Of a stretch of 64,000 bases of DNA, positions 56,685 through 64,000 are shown piece after piece. The notes under the pieces were generated by a model. The model saw nothing but the letters and a program-made list of their open reading frames with translations, was not told the origin of the DNA and made no database searches. Within the stretch, counting starts at the first letter, position 1; each line of letters opens with the position of its first letter. This stretch comes from JAUYQR01 sp031415015 (GTDB lineage Bacteria; Pseudomonadota; Alphaproteobacteria; Rhodobacterales; Rhodobacteraceae). A program made the position numbers and the translations under genes. The DNA is taken from NCBI GenBank assembly GCA_031415015.1, contig JANOQT010000015.1, positions 57,089 through 121,088 on the forward strand, in the 5' to 3' direction.

Positions 56685-57583
56685 AGGTCGCCGAAGTGCT
56701 GCTGATCTACGGGCGCGAACACGCGCCGACCGTGGTTGATGGGGTGCGGATCGGAAACGCGATTACCGCGCTCATGCGCTTCCGGGGCGGCCTAAAGGTT
56801 TCAGCGATCACGGGCGAGACCTGCCGCCGCTATGCGCGCCAGCGGACCAAGCAAGGGCCGCTCCTCGACCGCGAGACGGGCGAGCGCGGGCCTCCGGTGC
56901 CAGTCTCGCCAGGAACCACGCGGCGCGAGCTGGGCTGCCTGCGGGCGGCGCTCGAGCATTGCAAGCGGGAAGGGTATCTCCTGCACGTTCCCGGCATGGT
57001 CTTGCCTGAGCGGCCTCCCTCCAAGGAGCGGTGGCTTTCGCGCGACGAGGCGGCGCGGCTGGTGTGGACCGCCTGGCGCAATCCTGCCTCCAAGCACCTC
57101 GCGCGCTTCATCCTGATCGGGCTCTACACGGGCACCCGCAAACAGGCGATCCTTGGCCTGCAATTCGGGCCGAACACCTCGGGCGGCTGGGTAGACCTTG
57201 AGCGGGGCGTGATGCATCGCCGCGGATCAGGCCAGCGCATCACCAAGAAGCTGCAACCGACGATCCCGATCCCGCGCCAGCTTCTCGGCCACATGCGGCG
57301 CTGGGCGAAGGCGGGCGGGCGCTGGGTCGTCACTGATCGGGGTGCGCGGATCGGCGATATCAAGACGGCGTGGAACCGCGGGTCTGACGTGGCCAGGATG
57401 CCGGAGGTGACGCCACACACGCTGAGGCACACGGCGATCACTTGGGCGATGCAGCGCGGGGCGACGATGGCCGACGCCGTGAGCTACTTCGGAGTCAGCG
57501 CGCCAACGCTTGAGACGGTTTACTGGCACCAACACCCAGACCACCAAAAAAGCGCGGTCGAGGCGATGGAGCGGCGGGGCTGA
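56498..57583 (+). CDS. int: Tyrosine-type site-specific integrase
   Basis: A 361-residue recombinase that cuts and joins the tRNA attachment sites. Catalytic residues are seen in order: Arg214 in GLYTGTRKQAILG, His307 and Arg310 in TPHTLRHTAITW, and Tyr342 in ETVYWHQHPDHQ. The N-terminal part (MPQRAKGARLYQRKDNGLWIIRENGCVDVSTGTRD) matches the SAM-like/arm-binding part of phage integrases. The ATG at 56498 is preceded by GAGGGG; an open frame upstream is not needed. The gene ends about 100 bases from attR, and its stop codon abuts the right arm-type repeat. Confidence 0.93.
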   Translation: MPQRAKGARLYQRKDNGLWIIRENGCVDVSTGTRDRRAAEIALSNHIATRHRPSGPATPEGIEVAEVLLIYGREHAPTVVDGVRIGNAITALMRFRGGLKVSAITGETCRRYARQRTKQGPLLDRETGERGPPVPVSPGTTRRELGCLRAALEHCKREGYLLHVPGMVLPERPPSKERWLSRDEAARLVWTAWRNPASKHLARFILIGLYTGTRKQAILGLQFGPNTSGGWVDLERGVMHRRGSGQRITKKLQPTIPIPRQLLGHMRRWAKAGGRWVVTDRGARIGDIKTAWNRGSDVARMPEVTPHTLRHTAITWAMQRGATMADAVSYFGVSAPTLETVYWHQHPDHQKSAVEAMERRG

Positions 57584-57606
57584 AACTGTGCGGTCGCACA
57601 GCTTGC
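57583..57606 (+). repeat. Right arm-type repeat of the element
   Basis: It starts at the last base of the integrase stop codon and contains the perfect dyad CTGTGC-GGTC-GCACAG. It matches the left copy at 47005-47028 at 22 of 24 bases and lies 79 bases from attR. Confidence 0.6.
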
Positions 57607-57685
57607 AGTCTTTTCGGGGATATGAATGGTGAACGAAACAAGGGGAAAAGGGCGAATGGACGGTGAACGTAGGCGGTGGCTTAGT

Positions 57686-57733
57686 CCTCCGAAGGCAGAG
57701 GCCACACGTTCGAATCGTGTCGGGTGCACCAAT
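57686..57733 (+). repeat. Right attachment site (attR)
   Basis: The perfect 48-bp copy of the tRNA-Arg 3' half. No 5' half precedes it, so it is not a functional tRNA gene. It marks the right end of the integrated element; the bases outside it (after 57733) should have been joined to the tRNA before insertion. Confidence 0.93.
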
Positions 57734-57886
57734 TCATCTTATATTTTCGTTTCGTGTTGACCGGGGTCTGCCGCAGACCGCCGAAGACGGCAGCGCTCGC
57801 TACGACGATCCGGCCACAAAATGGGATCGGTATGCTGTCCGAAAGCCGCTGGAGGCAAGGTGACGCCATCCGCGCTGCGTCAGGCC

Positions 57887-57928
57887 AAAAAACCACGCCC
57901 CGCCCGACAATTGTCGGGCGGGGCGTGG
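57887..57928 (-). terminator. Strong terminator of the giant gene
   Basis: A perfect 36-bp palindrome (57893-57928, centre AATT) followed on the minus strand by six T (57892-57887), 15 bases after the stop codon of the giant gene. The length and perfection of the stem are unusual. It also insulates the gene from the integrated element. Confidence 0.88.
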
Positions 57929-57943
57929 GGGAGCGGTGTGGGA

Positions 57944-60900
57944 TCAGTTGAAGGGGAAGTCATATCCAATGTTGAACTGGATGCGGCCGCCAGCCTTGCC
58001 GGTATATTTGCCAAATGGCGGCCCAAAGTCCTGACCCTCGAACTTGCCGCGCAATTGCGCTGCGGCCCAGTAGAACCACCCACCCGCCTGATCGATATCG
58101 CCAGAGATCGCTGCGGCAGACTGCGACCAGACAAGCGATGCAGCGAGCCCGCCAGCGATCTGGACACCCTGATTGGCGTTGGTACCTGGGCGAAGAAGGG
58201 TGGAAAAGAACGTCGACGATTCTTCGTAGTCCGTCCGAATGCCGTTCACGTACGTTGCAACCTGTTCGGGTGGCGGGTTTGAGCCGAAGCGGTTGGTGAT
58301 AAGTGCACCTATGCCCCAGTTCAAGAGCTTAGCCCCGCCCACAGATGCGCCAATATCGCCGACCGCTGACCAGAAGGCGCCCTGATTGAAGCTGACGTCC
58401 CCTGTATCAGGATCGCGCGAGGTGAAGTGATAGGCAGCACCAAGGCCAACACCGGTTCCGGTCTCATAGTCATTGTTTCCCGGTATTCGCCGCAGGAAGT
58501 TTCCTGCCGCATTCAACCCGCTTGCATAGATCTGAGCGTCATCAAACTGAAGGCTTCTGGCCCGCAAGATTGCCGCCGAGTCACCCAGTTCGGTCAACGC
58601 GGTGGCGTAACCAGCGTCTTGCAGCCTAAATTCTGTGCTGACTCTGGTATATGCATCGGTGGCGAAGTTCAGAGTATTCACAGCACTTGCTTCAAGTTCA
58701 CGTGCATCTGGCAGTGCAAGCTGAAGCGCGGCACGTTCCACCATGATTTGCAACTGCCGATCCGTCAATGGTGGCAGGCCTGCGATCGCATTCTCATATC
58801 TGTCGTAAGCGACATTATACTCATTCTCGCGGTTTGTAACGTTCATCCTCGCATCATCCAGACGCGTTTGCGCATCAACCACAAGCTGAGAGTCTAGCGC
58901 ATGGCCGTCCCCACGCAGACTCAGATACGCAGTGTAAGCGATCTCTTCTTCTTTTTCCGCGGCATCAAGATTGGTTGTAGCGGTGTCTTTCTCTTGGAAC
59001 GCTGTAGAAAATTCTGCGTCCGCAGCTGTAAATTCTGCGTCCGCACCTTCTGTTGCACTTTGGATCTGCGCAAACTCTGTATCAAGAGCCCTGATACCGT
59101 CTTCAATTGCCTGCACCTGAGCTTCTGCGATCAAAAGGTCGGCGTAGGCCTCGTCCAGGTCGTCGCGGGCCTGCTCTACGACCTCGTTGTTTCCTTCGTA
59201 GCGCCGGACGTTCTCGACGGCCATTGCGTAGCGCCCTTCTGCCGAACTAAGGTTGGCCGTCGCGCGGCTAAGTGACACCACCTCGCTCTCTGCGATATCG
59301 GTCCCGGCATAAGACACAATTTCCTGTCCGCCGAAGGTCCGGTTGTACCAGTTGTAGACCTGGTGCGGGAAGCTGTTCTCTTGGTTCAGCCCTTCAACTG
59401 CGAAGGAAACGCTGGACTGATAGCGTACATCTTCCTGAAATCCTGTGGTCCGGCCCGGACCAAAGGCTTCGCCGTGGATAAACGGAATGACGAAGTCCTT
59501 GACTCCGACGAAGCCAGCATCTGCGAAAACTGTTCCGCTCCGGCGGGGTATGCCGATTCGGTCGGCAAAGGACACCGTGCCATCGGGTCCCACCGCCGGG
59601 GCGCCTGTACCTGCTGTCGCCAGGATGTTTTGCTCGCTTATCCAGTTGCCGACCCCTCTCGGGGACACCGGACCCTCGGGTGCAAATGAGGTCAGCTGGC
59701 GCAGGCGGAGGCCCCAGAGCTTGTTGCCGTCCGCGTCTCTCGAGGTCGGTATCGTCACGAAGGCACGGAATTGCCTCACCGATGCGCCGGGCCCGACGAA
59801 GAGGGTCACTTCGACAGCGACGTCAATTCGCACGTGTTCCTCATAGAAACTGGCGGCCTCTTCTTCCGTTACCTTTACGGGAGCGGACGATGGGGCGCCG
59901 CTGGGACCAGCACTTGGAGTGCCGCTGGGGCCGGTGGTCGGCCCGGATGAGGGGGACCAGGACGGAATGGACGACGGTTGACCCGACGGATTTCCGCTTG
60001 GCTCTTCGACAACGACGCTTCCGCCCGTCGGAGTCGCGGTCTGATTCCCTTGCAGGTCCCTGGGCGCATGATACAGTTCGCCGTCAATAACCACATAACC
60101 GTAGCTTTCCAGCAGCCGGCGGCCTTCGTCCGAATTCTGCATGTCGGTGAGGTATTGGGCCACAATTTCTTCGGAGTTGTCGAGAACGTCCTGAAGCTCC
60201 GGATTCTGTGCGAGCAACCCGTCAAGTCCCGTATCCAGGATCGCCTGAGGGATGTATTTCAGATCGGTAGCCTCGGTTACGAACTGGAACGCCGCGCCCA
60301 GCGACCCTGAAAGCGTGCTAAACAAGGACGCCAGGGCGTCGGGGTTGGGGGCACTGTAATCACCCTTCCCGGTCGCCGCATCCCGCAGATCTTCGAGGAA
60401 TGCCAGTTCGTTTGCGCCCCAACCCGGATCACCGGGATCGCCGCTGCCACCCACTGCAATCAGTTGGTCTACCGAGTCGTTCACAAAGGCGATTGCGTCC
60501 TTGTCTCCTGCCTCGATCAGACCGATCAGCGTGGGAATGACGTCGTAAAGCCCGTTGTCCACCACGTCGTCGAACGAGATTGTGCCGTTCAGCAGCGCGG
60601 TAAGCTGCGACACGTCCTCCCCGGTCAGATCGGCCAGCCGCTGCGCAAACGATGCCACTTCGGCGTCATCAAGCACGCCCTGGCTGGCCTTCAGGAACGG
60701 TTGCGCCGCCAGCGCCTTGTCGAGGTCCATACCGGCGATCAGATATTGGAAATCGGTGGCGGACACCTTGTCGAGGTTTTCGGCCGCTTCTTCCGGCGTC
60801 ATGCCGTTCAGAAGTCGTGCCGCGTTGTCGTACCCATATTGTGCCAGCGCATAGGCACCCAAGCCTGCGCCGTTGACCGGATCGTCGTAGGCGGCGAAGG

Positions 60901-63900
60901 GGTTGAAGATGTAGTCTTGCAGTTTGGTAACCTGCGCCTGCGCTTCCGGACTGGATGCCGCGTAGTCCGCGAGCGGCCCTTGGCTGATGTCGCCGGTCTG
61001 GTACGTGCCGCTTGTCAGGTGCTTGAACGTCAGGCTGACGTCGCCGGTCTGGAACAGGGCACGGCCGAGAATGGCGAGTGACGCCCACTGGAACCCGCTC
61101 GTTTCGCCCAGATTCCGTGGTCCGTTGTCGACCTGCAATTCGTCAAGCGAATTCAGCACCGTCAGCGCCGTCTCCTCGTCAAGGCTGGTCAGCAGGGTGG
61201 CGGCAACATCCGCATTGCTGGTTGTCGTGCCATCCGGTGCCTTGCGATAGGTGAACGCGGTATAGAGGATATGCGCCGCAAGGTCGGGCGAGGCAGTAGC
61301 GACCGCGTTCAGGATGCCACCAAATTCCTCCTTGAAGGTTTCGGGATTTGCCGACGCCTCCCGGAACAACAGGTCAACCAGCGGTCCGCTGGTATCCAGC
61401 GGTTCCGCAGGGGTGCCGTCAGCCGCCGTCAGACTGTTGAGGTTCTGCGACTGTTCATAGATCAGGATATTCGCAGCATCTTCCGGTGACAGTGCCTTAA
61501 GCACGTCCAGTGCGAGCGCTGATGAGTCAAGGTTGAAGACGGTCACCAAGGCTTCGTATTGCTGCGCCGCCGATGGCAGGGTCTCGATATACGCAACAAT
61601 GCCAGCGGAGTCGGACCCGCTGATCAGAGCGTCGAGAACAGCAGGGTCAACAAAGCTTTCGCGGTGGGTTTCCAGTTCAGCGCGCAACTCGGGCGACAGC
61701 AGTTCAAGCGCCTGTTCCACCACGCCTTCATGCAGGCCATGCTCAGGGCCGAACAGCACCGCCGCAGCCGCCTCCACGCCCCCGGTGGCGTACGCGGTGT
61801 TCACGTCCGCAGCCAATGTAATGGCGGCCAGGTGTTCCTTCAAGGACAGTCCGGCCTCGTCGGTCACGCCCGGCACCGCTCCATCTGCGGTGTTGATCGG
61901 CACGACATCGCCGGAAATGAGGGACTGGCCAACTCCAACTCCGGCCGCGCCCGCGGTTGCATAGCCCGCGCCGCTTGCGCCGATGGCTTGCCAGAACGTG
62001 GGGTTGGCGGCGGGGCTCCCGGCAAGGATCTCGGTCAACCCGGCGTCGCTCAGCATTCCTGAACTGTTCAGGCTCGCTAGAAACTCTTCGTATTGCGTTC
62101 CTGTACCGCTCTCAAGGGCATCATAGTAGCTGGTTTGCAGCAGTTTGAATGCCTCTTCCGAGGTGAACTCGACCCCAGCTTCCGTAAGCGTCGTGCGTGC
62201 CGCTGCAAGCAAGGCCCCGTCGGTGCCGAGCGAGGCAATTGTCAACCCCAGAGTCAGACCGGTCAGAACGCGGGACTGGTTGATTTCGTTGTCGGTATCC
62301 GCAAGGGCGAGGTCGACGGCTTCAGTGGACCGTCCGCGCGCCTCAAGCGCCGCGTCTGCTTCGGTTGCAGCGTCTCTCGCACGGTCCTTGTTCCCGTCAG
62401 CGATCCACTCAAACTGGGTGTGATCAGGATGCTCTACCCGCCCCTGAGCCCAGTGCCCGGCGACATGCACGATATCGGTGATGCCCTTGACACTGGCAAA
62501 CGCTGCAAAAATGTCATTGGTGCCGGTCGGCGATCCGCCAAGCGTCCCGAACATGAAGCTTATGGCTTCACCGTCCGTCCTCGACGATGTGGTCGCGGTG
62601 GGCCCGTCCGCCGTCAGTGCGTCATAGCTGGTTCCGGTACGGCCAAACGGCCCGTACGTCTCAGAGTCCGTGGCCGGAAGATTGTGGTCGTAATAGATGC
62701 TATAGGCCTGTGCGACCCTTTCCAGCGCGCCCCCGCCTGAAACGACATTGCCGCTTTCATCCACCACCGGTGTGGCAGTCTGATCGTAAACCGCCAGCGC
62801 CTTCTCGGCCCAGATCAGCCGGACTTGCGACGGATCTTCCACCTTTGGCGGAATGATGAAGATCTCGTCGTTCTTGTGCTGTGCAATCAGGGCGTCGCGC
62901 TCCTTCACTGACAACTCTGTCGCCACGACCGTCTCGCCCGCCGCGTTGATATAGGTCAGTTTGTACTCGTTGGCACCAAGTTCTGAATCTGGGGCTGAGC
63001 TTGTCTCATAGAACGACTGGATATTGTCGGTCCCGATGGTGATGACGCCCTCTTGGTGCTTTTGAACCAGAAGATCGTATTCCTCCTGCGTCGCCAGCAC
63101 CCGGACCGACTCGGTTTCGCCGGCAGGCGTGTAGATCACGTCATAGATCGGGTGCTCTGTCGCCACATCCGGTGAATCAAGCTCTGCCGCAGACGGACCG
63201 TTCCAAAGCCCCTTTGCCTCCAGTTCAGCGATGACGTCGGTGCCCACCCACAGGATCGCCTTGACAAGCGAGTCGTTCGCCAGATCCTCTTCGGTGAAGT
63301 GCCCGTTGGTCACGCTGGTTGATGAAGTGACCCCCGAAGCCAGGAAATCCTGCCACTGCGTATCGTCCGCCGCCGCTGTCGTGCCGGTCTGGAACAAGTC
63401 GTTCTGCAGCGCCTTGAAGAAAGTTTGCTCGGCAGCTTCCGGTGTTTCCGAAAACAACAGCGTCGGGGCCTGACCCGTGTCCGGCAGCGCGTAGTTTGCC
63501 TGCAGCGAGTGGAAGATCTGCGCGCCGTCGGTGAACAGGTTCGTCAGGGCAACCGGGTCGATGCCCTCGAACATGGTCAGATCGAGCGTGGCATTTAGTG
63601 TGCCGTCCGCAGAGATGTTCTTTTCAAAGAATGTGGTAAGCTGCTCTGGCGAGATCTGGACACCCGGCTCCAGATATACGCCGCTCAGGTAGGCAAAGAC
63701 CTCCCCGGCCGTCATGTTGGGAAGCTCGCCGCCGGCGACGTTGGTCAAGGCCTGCCACAAAACGGCCGTCCGTTCCGAACTTGCATCAAAGGCAACTTCT
63801 TCCTCAGTCGCGCCGTCAACGTTGCCATCAACCTCGCGCAGGAACCGCCCGCCCGTGCTTGTGTCGGCAAGCGTGAAGCTGGCACTACCGATTTCATGGC

Positions 63901-64000
63901 CGGTCTGGGACCCGACGACCACCTTGTAGCTGCCGTCGTCGTTCCTGGTGACATCGACGCGCGGCCCGCTCTCGGCAAGGCTCGTGCCCGCGACCTGGCC
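57944..64000 (-). CDS. Giant protein of unknown function, N-terminus outside window
   Basis: At least 2018 codons are open from the window edge to TGA at 57944-57946. Three zones are seen. The N-terminal two thirds (about 64000-60010) consist of helical repeats-like, Ala/Leu/Glu/Asp-rich sequence (for example VEQALELLSPELRAELETHRESF and SPEDAANILIYEQSQNL). A linker of eleven xxPS-type tetrapeptides follows (59876-60007). The last 640 residues contain a globular stretch, a long coiled coil (about 59300-58900, for example ARDDLDEAYADLLIAEAQVQAIED) and a glycine-rich end (GGRIQFNIGYDFPFN). It is acidic, with almost no Cys, like a surface or secreted protein. No family or signal could be identified; the start is not visible. 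Confidence 0.75.
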   Translation of the reverse strand, partial: GQVAGTSLAESGPRVDVTRNDDGSYKVVVGSQTGHEIGSASFTLADTSTGGRFLREVDGNVDGATEEEVAFDASSERTAVLWQALTNVAGGELPNMTAGEVFAYLSGVYLEPGVQISPEQLTTFFEKNISADGTLNATLDLTMFEGIDPVALTNLFTDGAQIFHSLQANYALPDTGQAPTLLFSETPEAAEQTFFKALQNDLFQTGTTAAADDTQWQDFLASGVTSSTSVTNGHFTEEDLANDSLVKAILWVGTDVIAELEAKGLWNGPSAAELDSPDVATEHPIYDVIYTPAGETESVRVLATQEEYDLLVQKHQEGVITIGTDNIQSFYETSSAPDSELGANEYKLTYINAAGETVVATELSVKERDALIAQHKNDEIFIIPPKVEDPSQVRLIWAEKALAVYDQTATPVVDESGNVVSGGGALERVAQAYSIYYDHNLPATDSETYGPFGRTGTSYDALTADGPTATTSSRTDGEAISFMFGTLGGSPTGTNDIFAAFASVKGITDIVHVAGHWAQGRVEHPDHTQFEWIADGNKDRARDAATEADAALEARGRSTEAVDLALADTDNEINQSRVLTGLTLGLTIASLGTDGALLAAARTTLTEAGVEFTSEEAFKLLQTSYYDALESGTGTQYEEFLASLNSSGMLSDAGLTEILAGSPAANPTFWQAIGASGAGYATAGAAGVGVGQSLISGDVVPINTADGAVPGVTDEAGLSLKEHLAAITLAADVNTAYATGGVEAAAAVLFGPEHGLHEGVVEQALELLSPELRAELETHRESFVDPAVLDALISGSDSAGIVAYIETLPSAAQQYEALVTVFNLDSSALALDVLKALSPEDAANILIYEQSQNLNSLTAADGTPAEPLDTSGPLVDLLFREASANPETFKEEFGGILNAVATASPDLAAHILYTAFTYRKAPDGTTTSNADVAATLLTSLDEETALTVLNSLDELQVDNGPRNLGETSGFQWASLAILGRALFQTGDVSLTFKHLTSGTYQTGDISQGPLADYAASSPEAQAQVTKLQDYIFNPFAAYDDPVNGAGLGAYALAQYGYDNAARLLNGMTPEEAAENLDKVSATDFQYLIAGMDLDKALAAQPFLKASQGVLDDAEVASFAQRLADLTGEDVSQLTALLNGTISFDDVVDNGLYDVIPTLIGLIEAGDKDAIAFVNDSVDQLIAVGGSGDPGDPGWGANELAFLEDLRDAATGKGDYSAPNPDALASLFSTLSGSLGAAFQFVTEATDLKYIPQAILDTGLDGLLAQNPELQDVLDNSEEIVAQYLTDMQNSDEGRRLLESYGYVVIDGELYHAPRDLQGNQTATPTGGSVVVEEPSGNPSGQPSSIPSWSPSSGPTTGPSGTPSAGPSGAPSSAPVKVTEEEAASFYEEHVRIDVAVEVTLFVGPGASVRQFRAFVTIPTSRDADGNKLWGLRLRQLTSFAPEGPVSPRGVGNWISEQNILATAGTGAPAVGPDGTVSFADRIGIPRRSGTVFADAGFVGVKDFVIPFIHGEAFGPGRTTGFQEDVRYQSSVSFAVEGLNQENSFPHQVYNWYNRTFGGQEIVSYAGTDIAESEVVSLSRATANLSSAEGRYAMAVENVRRYEGNNEVVEQARDDLDEAYADLLIAEAQVQAIEDGIRALDTEFAQIQSATEGADAEFTAADAEFSTAFQEKDTATTNLDAAEKEEEIAYTAYLSLRGDGHALDSQLVVDAQTRLDDARMNVTNRENEYNVAYDRYENAIAGLPPLTDRQLQIMVERAALQLALPDARELEASAVNTLNFATDAYTRVSTEFRLQDAGYATALTELGDSAAILRARSLQFDDAQIYASGLNAAGNFLRRIPGNNDYETGTGVGLGAAYHFTSRDPDTGDVSFNQGAFWSAVGDIGASVGGAKLLNWGIGALITNRFGSNPPPEQVATYVNGIRTDYEESSTFFSTLLRPGTNANQGVQIAGGLAASLVWSQSAAAISGDIDQAGGWFYWAAAQLRGKFEGQDFGPPFGKYTGKAGGRIQFNIGYDFPFN
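59876..60007 (-). repeat. Tetrapeptide xxPS repeat linker in the giant gene
   Basis: Eleven consecutive four-residue units, most ending in Pro-Ser (EEPS, GNPS, GQPS, SIPS, WSPS, SGPT, TGPS, GTPS, AGPS, GAPS, SAPV). Codons differ between units, so the repeat is old or selected at protein level rather than a recent DNA slippage product. It should form an extended flexible spacer. Confidence 0.9.

Larger units (their letters stand above)
46958..57733. mobile_element. Integrated satellite-like element in tRNA-Arg(CCG)
   Basis: A 10.8-kb element bounded by 48-bp perfect direct repeats of the tRNA 3' end. In order it encodes: two paralogous HTH proteins, a protein of unknown role, DUF262 and FRG genes on the other strand, a 69-residue protein, an interrupted ATPase/TOPRIM gene, a regulator, a ClpP-type prohead protease, a major capsid protein, an HTH/excisionase-like protein and a tyrosine integrase. 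No portal, terminase, tail or lysis gene is seen. This is too little for an autonomous phage; a phage satellite with its own capsid genes, or a remnant, fits best. The cargo is AT-richer (28 of 60 bases G+C in a sample at 49501) than the integrase (44 of 60 at 57001). Confidence 0.88.

Noticed and set aside
57681..57733. A second tRNA-Arg gene
   Set aside because: Only the 3' half matches; acceptor 5' strand and D arm are missing. It is the right attachment site.
46958..57733. A complete prophage
   Set aside because: No terminase, portal, tail, lysis or holin genes, and the total size is far too small for an autonomous tailed phage.

Overview
The window is chromosomal DNA from an alphaproteobacterium, most likely a Rhodobacterales (Roseobacter-type) species. 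The evidence is gene order and gene style: nifR3/dusB-ntrB-ntrC-ntrY-ntrX-trkA-trkH-hfq-hflX in one run, an NtrC and an NtrX without the sigma-54 contact motif, an iscR-led suf operon whose IscR has a single cysteine, a GAAC-N7-GAAC SOS box in front of recA, fused ispDF, and high-GC coding DNA. The species cannot be named from the sequence alone.

Layout. 1-9580 holds the 3' part of lipA, two porin-like paralogues, a GST, a diheme cytochrome c, a 58-residue membrane protein coupled to hpt, a frameshifted Sel1-type gene, a COQ10/RatA-type protein, a secreted esterase, and the overlapping run ispDF-pgpA-pncC. 9767-21690 is the nitrogen/potassium/RNA block: dusB-ntrB-ntrC overlap one another, ntrY-ntrX follow, then trkA-trkH, hfq and hflX. 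21708-37965 is housekeeping: a penicillin-acylase-family Ntn hydrolase, a beta-hydroxyacid dehydrogenase, a SYLF lipoprotein, a sulfotransferase-like gene, SOS-controlled recA with a strong terminator, alaS, a class II amidotransferase, typA, two tandem YitT-type genes, icd with a recognisable promoter, an HD hydrolase and an alpha/beta hydrolase. 38125-46828 is the Fe-S assembly operon: iscR, cysteine desulfurase, sufB, three non-suf genes, sufC, sufD, two YIP1-like membrane genes and sufS.

A tRNA-Arg(CCG) gene follows sufS. Its 3' 48 bp recur perfectly 10.8 kb downstream, which marks an integrated element (46958-57733). The element carries a tyrosine integrase, an overlapping HTH/excisionase-like gene, two paralogous HTH proteins, a regulator with a palindromic operator, a ClpP-fold prohead protease, a major capsid protein, an AT-rich FRG + DUF262 gene pair that looks like defence cargo, and an OLD-like ATPase/TOPRIM nuclease gene cut by one in-frame TGA. 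No portal, terminase or tail gene is present. This suggests a phage satellite or capsid-gene island rather than a complete prophage, and it is the most interesting part of the window.

Beyond the right attachment site is the 3' part of a giant gene (at least 2018 codons, open at the window edge). Its product has helical-looking sequence, a perfect-period xxPS tetrapeptide linker, a coiled coil and a glycine-rich C-terminus. No family was recognised. Most stretches longer than 100 bases between genes are covered in the feature list.
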